Source of the DNA: Penaeus vannamei
Lineage: Eukaryota > Arthropoda > Malacostraca > Decapoda > Penaeidae
Assembly (NCBI RefSeq): GCF_042767895.1
Contig: NC_091569.1
Span: 7,453,697 to 7,473,696 of the forward strand
Reading direction: 5' to 3'
Length of the DNA: 20,000 bases
The position numbers were made by a program, and so were the translations under genes. How positions within the stretch are numbered: the first letter of the stretch is position 1; each line of letters opens with the position of its first letter. Shown here piece after piece: positions 12,902 to 20,000 of this stretch. Under the pieces are notes generated by a model. The model ran no database searches. It was not told the DNA's origin and was given only the letters and a program-made list of their open reading frames with translations.

Positions 12902-13012
12902 ATATGTGTAAGTGTGTGTGTGTATGTGTTTACGTGTGTGTGTGTGTGTATCTATGTATGTATATGTATGTGTGTGTATATATATATATATGTACACACA
13001 CAGATATATATT
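12902..13012. repeat. Compound GT / TATG / TA microsatellite
   Basis: Short GT runs broken by ATG and TTTAC, then TATG units, (TA)n and a small ACACAC end. Imperfect and shorter than the main arrays. Confidence 0.9.
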
Positions 13013-13049
13013 AATACTTTTATTATCATAAACAACACTCTCAGAGTTG

Positions 13050-13620
13050 ATTCTTTACATGAAATATTCACTCCGACCGCCGCCGTTGCCTCACTCTTCC
13101 CGCTCCCCGTCCGGGCAAGCCTCAGGGTCATGACCATCGTCCAGGAGCTGCATGCTTATCAGCTGCGTCGCCCGGGCACGGCCAGGGTGCGTAGTAGGGC
13201 CGCGGGATGGCCCAAGACACGGGGCCGCGGCCGACGTGGGGGTCAGTGTCCCTGTGGACAGCTGGCAACAACTGGCCTACCAAACCGCTGTACACGGTGA
13301 CACTCTTTTTCCTCGTACAGGCACGCGCGCTCGCAGACCGCTTTTCGCGTTTTGTTTACTCGTATCAAATGTGGGCAGGCGCAGGCATACCTCGGGGGCA
13401 TGGCAGATATCCAAGCAACGGGACATGCAAGCAAAACGAGAGCGAAATAAGTGGGAGTAGATTCTTGTTCAGATGACTGGCGAAGAGGGCGTGGGCGTCG
13501 AGGTCGTGTATGGCGCCTCGGACACAATCTCCTGCTCTTAATTGGATTCTGAATATCTTCCATTGACGTATTGGTCGGTAAATTATTGACGGCGTTCGGC
13601 AAAGTCGGGTTTCACGAAAA
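13050..13620. other. GC-rich unique island with an acceptor-like site
   Basis: CpG-rich, non-repetitive. On + a pyrimidine tract CACTCTTTTTCCTCGTACAG ends at 13320; in phase 0 it is followed by 51 open codons (ARALADRFSRFVYSYQMWAG onward) to TGA at 13474-13476. On - a 119-codon ORF (13243-13602) has a Cys-containing end. Both directions being open suggests composition rather than selection. No domain recognised. Confidence 0.25.
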
Positions 13621-13640
13621 AATGGGAGAATGTGTTCTAC

Positions 13641-13817
<177 letters not shown>

Positions 13818-13952
13818 CTAACAGATAACTGTATGTGTGTGTAAACCGACCACCTGCAGTTCCCCCAGAGAAAAAGTGTGAGAGCGAGAGCCGTGAGTGA
13901 GGCGACAGGTTTGAGTCCCCGAAGGGCGCTCAGCTGGCATGATGACAGCCAA

Positions 13953-14011
13953 GCGACAGCCTCCAAGGGCCTCCTCCCCCCGCGACAACCTCCAAGGGCC
14001 TCCTTCCCCCC
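13953..14011. repeat. Two-copy 29-bp tandem repeat
   Basis: GCGACA(G/A)CCTCCAAGGGCC followed by TCCT(C/T)CCCCC occurs at 13953 and again at 13982, with about two differences plus C-run length. It is in a GC-rich unique island. Confidence 0.85.
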
Positions 14012-14030
14012 CCCCCTGGCTCCTGTTATT

Positions 14031-14145
14031 ATGGCCCATCAACTGGCGGACAGCTTCTCGGGTAATACAGTAACGACTCAACAAGGATCGTACATCTTTA
14101 AGTGTTGTTCGTGGGACGTTTTCATTTTGTCTTGGAAACAACGCA
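14031..14145 (+). other. Possible first exon: ATG frame ending at GTAAGT
   Basis: ATG at 14031 (context TTATTATGG) opens 38 codons, MAHQLADSFSGNTVTTQQGS onward to WKQR, ending one base into the next codon at a consensus donor GTAAGT (14146-14151). The following kilobase is mostly pyrimidine. Its phase does not match the exon candidate at 15170, so it is not simply the same gene's first exon. No family recognised. Confidence 0.15.
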
Positions 14146-14160
14146 GTAAGTCTCACTCCG

Positions 14161-14228
14161 TCCCCCCTCCCTTTCTCACTATCTTTCTCTCTCCCTCCCT
14201 CTCCCTCCTTCTCTCTCTCTCTCTCTCT

Positions 14229-14316
<88 letters not shown>

Positions 14317-14335
14317 TTTCTTTTCCCTTCTGCGG
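14161..14335. repeat. (CT)n microsatellite and flanking pyrimidine tract
   Basis: CT/CCCT-rich lead followed by a pure run of about 41 TC units (14232-14313). Long Ser-Leu (+) and Arg-Glu (-) ORFs over it are repeat translations. Confidence 0.97.
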
Positions 14336-14540
14336 CCTTCCTTGCCCTCACCTCGAATACTCATGGGACTTTTAACCCTTCAAGCGACCACTCGCATTAT
14401 AAGGACTCGGCGCTGACTCACAAACATCATTCGCCCTTCCTCTTTCTCTCTTCACATCCTCTTCACCTCTTCTCGTCCTCTTTGACCTTCGCGACCTTGA
14501 AAACTAAGACATAGGACTTCGATTCAGTCACCTGTCACAT

Positions 14541-15168
<628 letters not shown>

Positions 15169-15169
15169 G

Positions 15170-15319
15170 GACCCTCTGAGGTGTTCGGGCGAAGAGCGGC
15201 CTAACGAGACGACGCAAGGTTTCGGACACGCCCATTTCGAACGCGGCGACAACAGCTTCTCGAAACGAACGCGGCGCCAGGATTACGGCTACCGTTTGCC
15301 TGGGCCGTTTCCTGTCCCC
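15170..15319 (+). CDS. Candidate internal exon of an unknown gene
   Basis: The 150-base segment sits between a pyrimidine-rich acceptor (TATTCTTAG, 15168-15169) and a consensus donor GTGAGT (15320-15325). Only one of the three frames is open, and it is open throughout: DPLRCSGEERPNETTQGFGH onward to KRTRRQDYGYRLPGPFPVP. The 50 codons are GC-rich and CpG-rich, unlike the flanking pyrimidine repeats. Its phase (0/0) agrees with the candidate exon at 15730. Dibasic KR and RR pairs before QDYGYR resemble secretory-precursor cleavage sites, but that is speculation; no start or signal peptide is visible. The - strand also has an open frame here. Confidence 0.3.
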
Positions 15320-15325
15320 GTGAGT

Positions 15326-15600
15326 TCCCTTTTATTTCTTTGACTTTTTCTTTTCTTTTTTCCTCCTCCTCCTTGTTTTTCTTTCATATACTTTCTTCTT
15401 TTTTCCTCTTCTTTCTTCTTCTTTCTTCTCCTATCTTTTCTTTCTTCTTCTTTCTTTTCTTTCTTCTTCTTCCGCCTGGTCTTCTTCCTCTTCTTGCCCG
15501 TCGTTCGTCTTCTTCCTTTCCCTACTCCACCTTCGTCCATAATCATTCCTACCGTTCTTCTCTCCTTTATTTTTCTTCGTTTTTACCTTTCTTACTGATA
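15326..15600. repeat. TTC/TCC-rich pyrimidine tract
   Basis: Degenerate TTCTTC, CTCCTC and TTTC units, almost all C/T on the + strand. The Lys/Glu-rich - strand ORFs are translations of this tract. Confidence 0.9.
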
Positions 15601-15729
15601 TAATCACCACCGCTTTTGTTCTTATCATCCCTTTTATCATCGTCTATGCCTCTTCCTCTCATTATCGCCCCAAGTGCTACTATTACCACCATCACTGCCA
15701 CTATTAACCTCTCTGCCATTTCGAAACAG

Positions 15730-15849
15730 CAAGCAACAGTGTCTCCCGTTGCAAAACCAAAGCTGCAGATGCAACGACGCAACGAGGCAATGGAGAGTAC
15801 GTCATCGTGTAAAAATATCATTCGTTATTTCGCCCCCTGGGAATTATGA
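15730..15849 (+). CDS. Candidate terminal exon of an unknown gene
   Basis: A branch-like CTATTAAC and a moderate pyrimidine tract lead to ATTTCGAAACAG (AG 15728-15729). In phase 0 the following 39 codons read QATVSPVAKPKLQMQRRNEA onward to IIRYFAPWEL and end with TGA (15847-15849). Composition is non-repetitive and coding-like. AATAAA follows at 15867-15872, only 18 bases after the stop, which is close but possible. Joining it to 15170-15319 across a 410-base GT-AG intron keeps one frame of 89 codons. I do not recognise the protein; the combination could still be chance. Confidence 0.3.
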   Translation, partial: QATVSPVAKPKLQMQRRNEAMESTSSCKNIIRYFAPWEL

Positions 15850-15866
15850 ATGAATTGTGAAGAATG

Positions 15867-15872
15867 AATAAA
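15867..15872 (+). terminator. Possible poly(A) signal
   Basis: AATAAA inside a GAATGAATAAATGAATGAA repeat-like stretch just after the candidate terminal exon. The tetranucleotide GAAT repetition makes the match less informative. Confidence 0.25.
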
Positions 15873-15984
15873 TGAATGAAGGGCATTTGGGTCTAAATAG
15901 GAATGGCAAATTTATGAGAAAAAAATCGGTGAATAACAAGTAAAAGAGAGCAAGAAGTAAGAAATAAGTAGATTAACAAATGTT

Positions 15985-16130
15985 CATCATTGTTGTCATG
16001 ATTATTATTACTACTATTATTTTTACTATTATTGTGGTTATTTAATATTATTACAATTATCATTATTATTATCATTAATATCATTATTAATATCCTCCTC
16101 CTCATCATCATTATTTTTATTATTATCCAT
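15985..16130. repeat. Degenerate ATT/ATC triplet repeat
   Basis: ATTATT, ATCATT and CTC triplets with many interruptions; both strands give Ile/Met/Asn-rich artefact ORFs. Confidence 0.9.
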
Positions 16131-16207
16131 AGAGCATTAATAATACAGTAATCTTGGGTATAGCGTTCATAAGACCCACTTCCATCTTTCGCAACGGGAC
16201 ACGAATA

Positions 16208-16427
16208 TTTTGGGGCAGTGTTGCCACAGATATTTTCGCAAAAAAGCTAGACTGGACTTTAAAAACTCGCTAGTCGTAAGAGTAAAAACGAATCATTTCC
16301 CCGCTAAAAGGCCTTTAGAATATCGCCAAATATAGCGTAAACTTTCAAAATTATTCTCCGCTAGATCATAACTCAGAATCTCAAGATCTAGCGGTAAAAG
16401 CGCTAAAACGGCATCACTGTTTGGGGG
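16208..16427. mobile_element. hAT-like non-autonomous element (MITE) with 8-bp target duplication
   Basis: Terminal inverted repeats CAGTGTTGCC (16216-16225) and GGCATCACTG (16410-16419, complement CAGTGATGCC) match at 9 of 10 bases and bound a 204-bp element. It is flanked by TTTTGGGG (16208-16215) and TTTGGGGG (16420-16427), 7 of 8 identical, the 8-bp duplication length made by hAT transposases. An internal hairpin has arms CCGCTAGATC and GATCTAGCGG (about 16353-16394). The CAGTG start is typical of hAT termini. No coding capacity, so it would depend on a transposase elsewhere. One mismatch in each signal suggests an old insertion. Confidence 0.65.
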
Positions 16428-16533
16428 AATCTGGGCTGCAATTTCAACACTAAAGTAGAACCAGAGACGTGCAATGTAAACGCAAACTTAGATGTAAGTG
16501 TTGTTGACGATTAAACGCACTTTATGATAATGA

Positions 16534-17126
16534 TGTGGAGAGAGATTTTTAGTTCAATTAGACGCAGAAAGAGATTTAAGACAGAGGTGCATGATTAGCG
16601 AAATGGATGTCTATTATAGCGAAGATTTAGAGTTAGTGGTAGATCATGACGTGGTTTTAGACGTAGAAGTAGACATAGACGTAGATGTGGACGGTGATTT
16701 AGACAAAAATGAAATATTAAACGGACATTTAGACAATGAAATAGTAGACGGACATTTAGACAAATGAAAATTAGACGGAAATTTAGACATAAATGAAATA
16801 ACAGATGACCATTTAGACATAAATGAAATATTAGACGGAAATTTAGACATAAATGAAATAACAGGTGACCATTTAGATATAAATGAAATATTAGACGGAC
16901 ATTTAGACATGAAATATTAGACGTACGTGTAGACATAAATTAAATATTAAACGTATATTTAGACCCACGTAGCCTTGCCTTACCTCTAGACTCTGATATT
17001 GCTTTAGATACAGAATTAGAGGTAGATATGAACATAAATCCACATCGTCACGTAGAAATTGACGCAAACTTAGAATTTGATTTAGACGTAGACTTCGACC
17101 AAGGATCTTTGACTTGGAAACGTTAA
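16534..17126 (+). pseudogene. Interrupted acidic Leu-Asp repeat reading frame
   Basis: A + strand frame open from 16534 (ATG 16591 and 16603) reads LELVVDHDVVLDVEVDIDVD, then 30-base units giving HLDINEILDG / NLDINEITDD. It is broken by TGA at 16765-16767, a 4-base loss near 16910 that shifts the frame, and TAA at 16941-16943. Past those the shifted frame continues LDPRSLALPLDSDIALDTEL and on to DQGSLTWKR and TAA (17124-17126). The underlying DNA is a degenerate hexamer (TTAGAC/GTAGAC), so a non-coding satellite that merely spells Leu-Asp is a serious alternative, and the - strand has long open frames too. No family recognised. Confidence 0.3.
16660..16935. repeat. 30-bp minisatellite built on TTAGAC hexamers
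   Basis: Units of the form CATTTAGACATAAATGAAAT plus ATTAGACGGA repeat with a 30-bp period; alternate units carry ATTAGACGGA or AACAGATGACC-type ends, giving a 60-bp higher-order period at 16,770-16,900. Upstream and downstream the bare hexamer (G/T/A)TAGA(C/T/A) continues in degenerate form to about 17,100. Confidence 0.9.
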
Positions 17127-17320
17127 GCAAAATACAGATCTTTCTCCTTTTCCTAAATTAGTCATCCGTAGATAATTAAATGAAAAAAAAGATATTATTA
17201 CAGCTGATCATGTCCTTGCGATTAAATGCAAGTATGTTATATTGCAACTTGGGAGTTTGTTATCGCTTTTATTACTACTGCTCCCATCATTATCATAACT
17301 CAGGGTTGCCAATACTCATA
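17127..17320. other. AT-rich unique spacer
   Basis: No gene, repeat or signal I can support. It separates the LD-type repeat from the ATC/ATT array. Confidence 0.5.
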
Positions 17321-17322
17321 AA

Positions 17323-17775
17323 TAATTATTGTCATTATCATCACTAATTGTTGTTGTCGTTATTACTAATGTTATTTTCTTTATCATTATTATCATCATT
17401 ATCACCATCATTATTATCATCATTATCACCATCATTATTATCATCATTACCACCATCATTATTATCATTATCACCATCATTATTATCATCCTCACCATCA
17501 TCATTATCATCATTATCACCATCATTATTATCATCATTATCACAACGTCATTATTATCATCATTATCACCATCATTATTATCATCATTATCACCATCATT
17601 ATTATCATCATTATCACCATTATTATTATCATCATTATCACCATCATTATTATCATCATTATCACCATCATTATTATCATCATTATCACCATCATTATTA
17701 CCATCATTATTATCATCATTATCACCATTATTATCATCATTATCACAATTATTATTATCATTATGATTATCTTTT
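17323..17775. repeat. ATC/ATT array with 24-bp higher-order unit
   Basis: Triplets ATT and ATC are arranged in a recurring 24-bp unit, CACCATCATTATTATCATCA followed by TTAT, repeated more than a dozen times with occasional unit shortening. Ile/Ser/His/Met ORFs in all frames are artefacts. Confidence 0.95.
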
Positions 17776-17839
17776 CATCGTCACAATTATGATTCTCCAG
17801 GACCACTATCATTTGCCAGTTTTATAATCAGGACCCTTT

Positions 17840-18320
17840 CCTTCCCGCGGCCTCCTTCTGCTACGCCCTCCTCCTCCTCCTCCCCCTCCTTCATCTCTTC
17901 TCTCTCCCCCCTCCTTCTCTAGGCTGTCGTCGCCGTCCTCCTTCTCTTCCTCTCCTTCTCCTTCTCCTTCACCTTCCCGTCCTTCATCTCTTCTCTCTTC
18001 CTCCTTCTCCATTTCCTCCACGTCCGCCTCCTCTACGCCCTCGTCGTTGTCGTCGTCCCCCTCCTCCCCTCCTCTTCCTCTACCTCCCCCTCCTCCTCCT
18101 CCACCTCCCTCCCCCACCACCCCCTCCTTCCCTAACTCTTCTTCCTCCTCCCTCCCCTACACCTCCACCCCATCCTCCTCCCCCCCCCTCCCTCCCCCAT
18201 CCTCCTCCCCCACCCCACCCCCCTCTCAACCTCCCCCCCCCCCCATCCTCCTCCTCCACTCCTCCACCCCCTCCCTCCACCTACCCCCATCCCCCCTCTC
18301 CACCCCCACCCATCCCGTAT
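17840..18320. repeat. CCT/TCC-rich pyrimidine tract
   Basis: About 480 bp of C/T-rich triplets (CTC, TCC, CCC) on the + strand with long C runs at 18,180-18,245. The - strand is a G-rich purine strand with many short G runs and therefore G-quadruplex potential. Confidence 0.93.
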
Positions 18321-18460
18321 TTTACCAGAGAAGATCATCCTCGACTCGCAGCTTCTCCCGCCTCGCTTCACTCGTCCTTGAGCCTTATGCAACGGGGCGG
18401 TAAGGCGGTCTTTGCCTCACCATCTGGCGCTCCTCTTCTTTCACTTCTTATTCTCCGTTT
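18321..18460. other. Short unique island between pyrimidine tracts
   Basis: Non-repetitive. A GGCG/GTAAGG donor-like site on + (about 18,400) and TCTG/GTAAAAT on - are present, but no exon is defined by a partner acceptor. Confidence 0.3.
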
Positions 18461-18463
18461 ATC

Positions 18464-18604
18464 GGGTTCTGCTTCTTATTTTTTTCGGTTTGGGGTTCTG
18501 CTTCTTATTTCTTCGGTTTTGGGTTCTGCTTCTTATTTCTTCGGTTTGGGGTTCTGCTTCTTATTCTCCGTTTTGGGGTTCTGCTTCTTATTCTCTTTTT
18601 CGGG
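18464..18604. repeat. 28-bp minisatellite (TTCTGCTTCTTATT type)
   Basis: Five units of about 26-29 bp begin GGGTTCTGCTTCTTATT and end in TTCGGTTT or CTCCGTTTT. They grade into the 24-bp family downstream, with which they share TTCTTATTCTC. Confidence 0.9.
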
Positions 18605-18796
18605 TTCTTCTTATTCTCTATTTTCGCGTTCTTCTTATTCTCCATTTTCGCGTTCTTCTTATTCTCCATTTTCGCGTTCTTCTTATTCTCCATTTTCGCG
18701 TTCTTCTTATTCTCCATTTTCGCGTTCTTCTTATTCTCCATTTTCGCGTTCTCCTTCTTCTTCCCCCTTTTCGCGTTCTTCTTATTCTCCATTTTC
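18602..18796. repeat. 24-bp minisatellite, octapeptide-encoding
   Basis: Five identical tandem 24-mers GCGTTCTTCTTATTCTCCAT+TTTC start at 18626, 18650, 18674, 18698 and 18722, preceded by one degenerate unit at 18602 and followed by a 27-bp variant (18746) and one more copy (18773). All lengths are multiples of three. On - this reads (MENKKNAK)n in a 95-codon ORF, on + (SRSSYSPF)n. No initiation context or splice evidence supports translation. Confidence 0.93.
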
Positions 18797-18940
18797 TTCT
18801 CCTTTCCTTCTTAGTTGTTCTTCATTTTTTTCTTTTAGTTGGTTCCTAATGTAGATGTTTTCTTTATTCTTCCTTTGTTTTCTTCTTCCTCTTCTATTCC
18901 TTCTTTTCTTTGTTTGTTTTTCTCCCTTTCCTTTTTCTTC
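18797..18940. repeat. TTC/TTTC-rich pyrimidine tract
   Basis: Degenerate T- and C-rich sequence linking the 24-bp minisatellite to the TTA array. Confidence 0.8.
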
Positions 18941-18941
18941 T

Positions 18942-19215
18942 TATTATTATTATCTTTATTATTATTATTATTATTATTATTATGATTATTATTATGATTA
19001 TTATTATTATCATTCATTGTTATTATTACTAACATTATTGTTATTATTATTCTTTATTATCATTATCATCATCATCATTGGTATTATCGTTATTTATATA
19101 ATTTTTATCATCATCAAAATACTTACTATCATTATCAAAATTATCATGATCACAATTATTGTCATTAGAACTATTACCATTATTATTATTACTACAAGAT
19201 CACCATTATCATCAT
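18942..19215. repeat. (TTA)n / ATC / ATT triplet array
   Basis: Best block is TTA units with TGA interruptions at 18942-19012; beyond this the triplets degrade into ATC/ATT with other bases. Confidence 0.92.
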
Positions 19216-19219
19216 CATT

Positions 19220-19490
19220 CCCTTTTGAAATCTTCCCTTCCTCTTCATTCCCTCATTCTGCCTCCCCCCTCCCTTTCCCTCCTTCCCCCCTCCTCCCTCC
19301 CTCCCGCTCCTTTTCCCTCCCTCCTCCCCCACCCTCTCCCTCCCTTTCCCTCCCATTCCTTCCCCCTCCCTCCCCTCCCCTTCCCGCTCCCTTTCCCTCC
19401 CATTCCCTCCCATCCCTTTTCCTCCCTCCCTACCCTTCCCTTCCTGCTTCCCCTACCCCCCTCCCTCCTCCCCCTCCCACCCCTCCCCAT
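19220..19490. repeat. CCCT/CCTT-rich pyrimidine tract
   Basis: CCTCCCTTTCCCTCCC-type units over about 270 bp, nearly free of purines on +. Pro/Ser (+) and Gly/Glu/Arg (-) ORFs over it are artefacts. Confidence 0.93.
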
Positions 19491-19740
19491 CCACTGGCCT
19501 GCAACCTCTCATCTATTTCCCGCAACACACCTTCTCAGGTGAAACGCTGCACCTGCTCTCTGCATTTGCAAGCAATGTGATGCCGCCAAGCATGATTTGC
19601 AGTCACGAGGGACCTTCTCACCTTGCTCTCTATTATTTTTATTTTTTAAAACTATTTCTGTAACTTTAATTTATGTTTAAAAATTATATTTAAAACTATT
19701 AAAAAAAAAATCTATTTCTGATTCTGTTCTGGGTCGTGTT
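19491..19740. other. Unique island with an acceptor-like site
   Basis: The pyrimidine tract runs into CACACCTTCTCAG (AG at about 19539), after which + reads VKRCTCSLHLQAM and stops with TGA. A short terminal exon is possible but unsupported. The rest (19,625-19,720) is A/T-rich with homopolymer A and T runs. Confidence 0.3.
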
Positions 19741-19754
19741 GGAGGGAGGTGGTG

Positions 19755-20000
19755 AGGGCGAGAATGATGATAACAGTGAGGATGATAGTAATGATGATAA
19801 TAATAATAGTAACAATAATAAGAATGACAATAATAGGAATAATGATAATACTAATAATAACAACAATGATGATAACAATAATAATAATAATATCAACAAT
19901 AACAATGATATGATTAAAAAAAGGATTGCAATGACAACAATAATTATAATAATAATACTAACAATGATAACAATAACAAAATAACGATAATAACAATAAC
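19755..20000. repeat. Degenerate AAT/GAT/AAC triplet array, continues past the window
   Basis: AAT, GAT and AAC triplets on the + strand, the complement orientation of the TTA/ATC arrays at 17.3 and 18.9 kb. It runs to the last base, so its right end lies outside the window. Confidence 0.93.

Noticed and set aside
16640..17100. Telomere-like repeat (TTAGAC resembling arthropod TTAGG)
   Set aside because: The unit is six bases with degenerate first and last positions and expands into a 30-bp unit; no TTAGG pentamer array is present.
17323..17775. CRISPR-like regular spacing
   Set aside because: The regular 24-bp units are contiguous triplet-derived repeats without unique spacers, in a eukaryotic genome.
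17316..17827. Ile/Met/His-rich ORFs resembling membrane or histidine-rich proteins
   Set aside because: Open in several frames on both strands because the ATC/ATT array lacks stop triplets; no flanking exon signals.
18505..18792. A genuine (MENKKNAK)n repeat protein
   Set aside because: Attractive, but the DNA is a young minisatellite in a pyrimidine-rich region with no splice or promoter evidence, so it is kept only as a repeat.

Overview
This window is eukaryotic nuclear DNA. A gene broken by GT-AG introns, AATAAA signals, AT-rich intergenic DNA and very dense, long dinucleotide and trinucleotide repeats all point that way. Such microsatellite load (many (AC)n, (AT)n, (CT)n/(GA)n and ATT/ATC arrays of 80-500 bp) is characteristic of decapod crustacean genomes, above all penaeid shrimps, so a penaeid-like crustacean is my best guess. 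That is inference from repeat content plus an arthropod-looking protein, not proof.

The window has two compartments. Bases 1-6424 are AT-rich and almost free of simple repeats. They hold the one gene I recognise with confidence: four exons (1902-3866, + strand) of the mitochondrial peptidyl-tRNA hydrolase ICT1/MRPL58 (mL62 of the mitochondrial large ribosomal subunit), with the GGQ catalytic loop, basic C-terminal tail, stop codon and poly(A) signal. The exon(s) encoding the start codon and mitochondrial targeting peptide were not found and probably lie upstream of 1902, in the window or beyond its left edge.

From 6425 onward the sequence is a mosaic of microsatellites and minisatellites separated by short non-repetitive, often GC- and CpG-rich islands (about 8.5-8.7, 10.6-11.9, 12.2-12.3, 12.6-12.9, 13.05-13.6, 13.85-14.15, 15.17-15.32, 15.7-15.9 kb). 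Most long ORFs here are translated repeats. A few islands carry splice-site and reading-frame combinations that could be real exons. The best is a two-exon + strand candidate, 15170-15319 joined to 15730-15849 in a matching phase, with AATAAA just after its stop. A possible - strand terminal exon lies at 8663-8689. Neither matches a family I know.

Other structure: a short hAT-like element with terminal inverted repeats and a near-perfect 8-bp target duplication (16216-16419); next to it a decayed hexamer/30-bp repeat region that reads as an acidic Leu-Asp-rich protein with three interruptions (about 16534-17126); a 27-bp perfect palindrome at the end of an (AT)n array (10137-10163); 24-bp minisatellites whose units are multiples of three (17.3-17.8 and 18.6-18.8 kb); and a strong strand asymmetry, with about 5 kb of mostly pyrimidine tracts on the + strand from 14.16 to 19.5 kb. 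I see no prokaryotic operon, CRISPR array, rRNA or tRNA gene.
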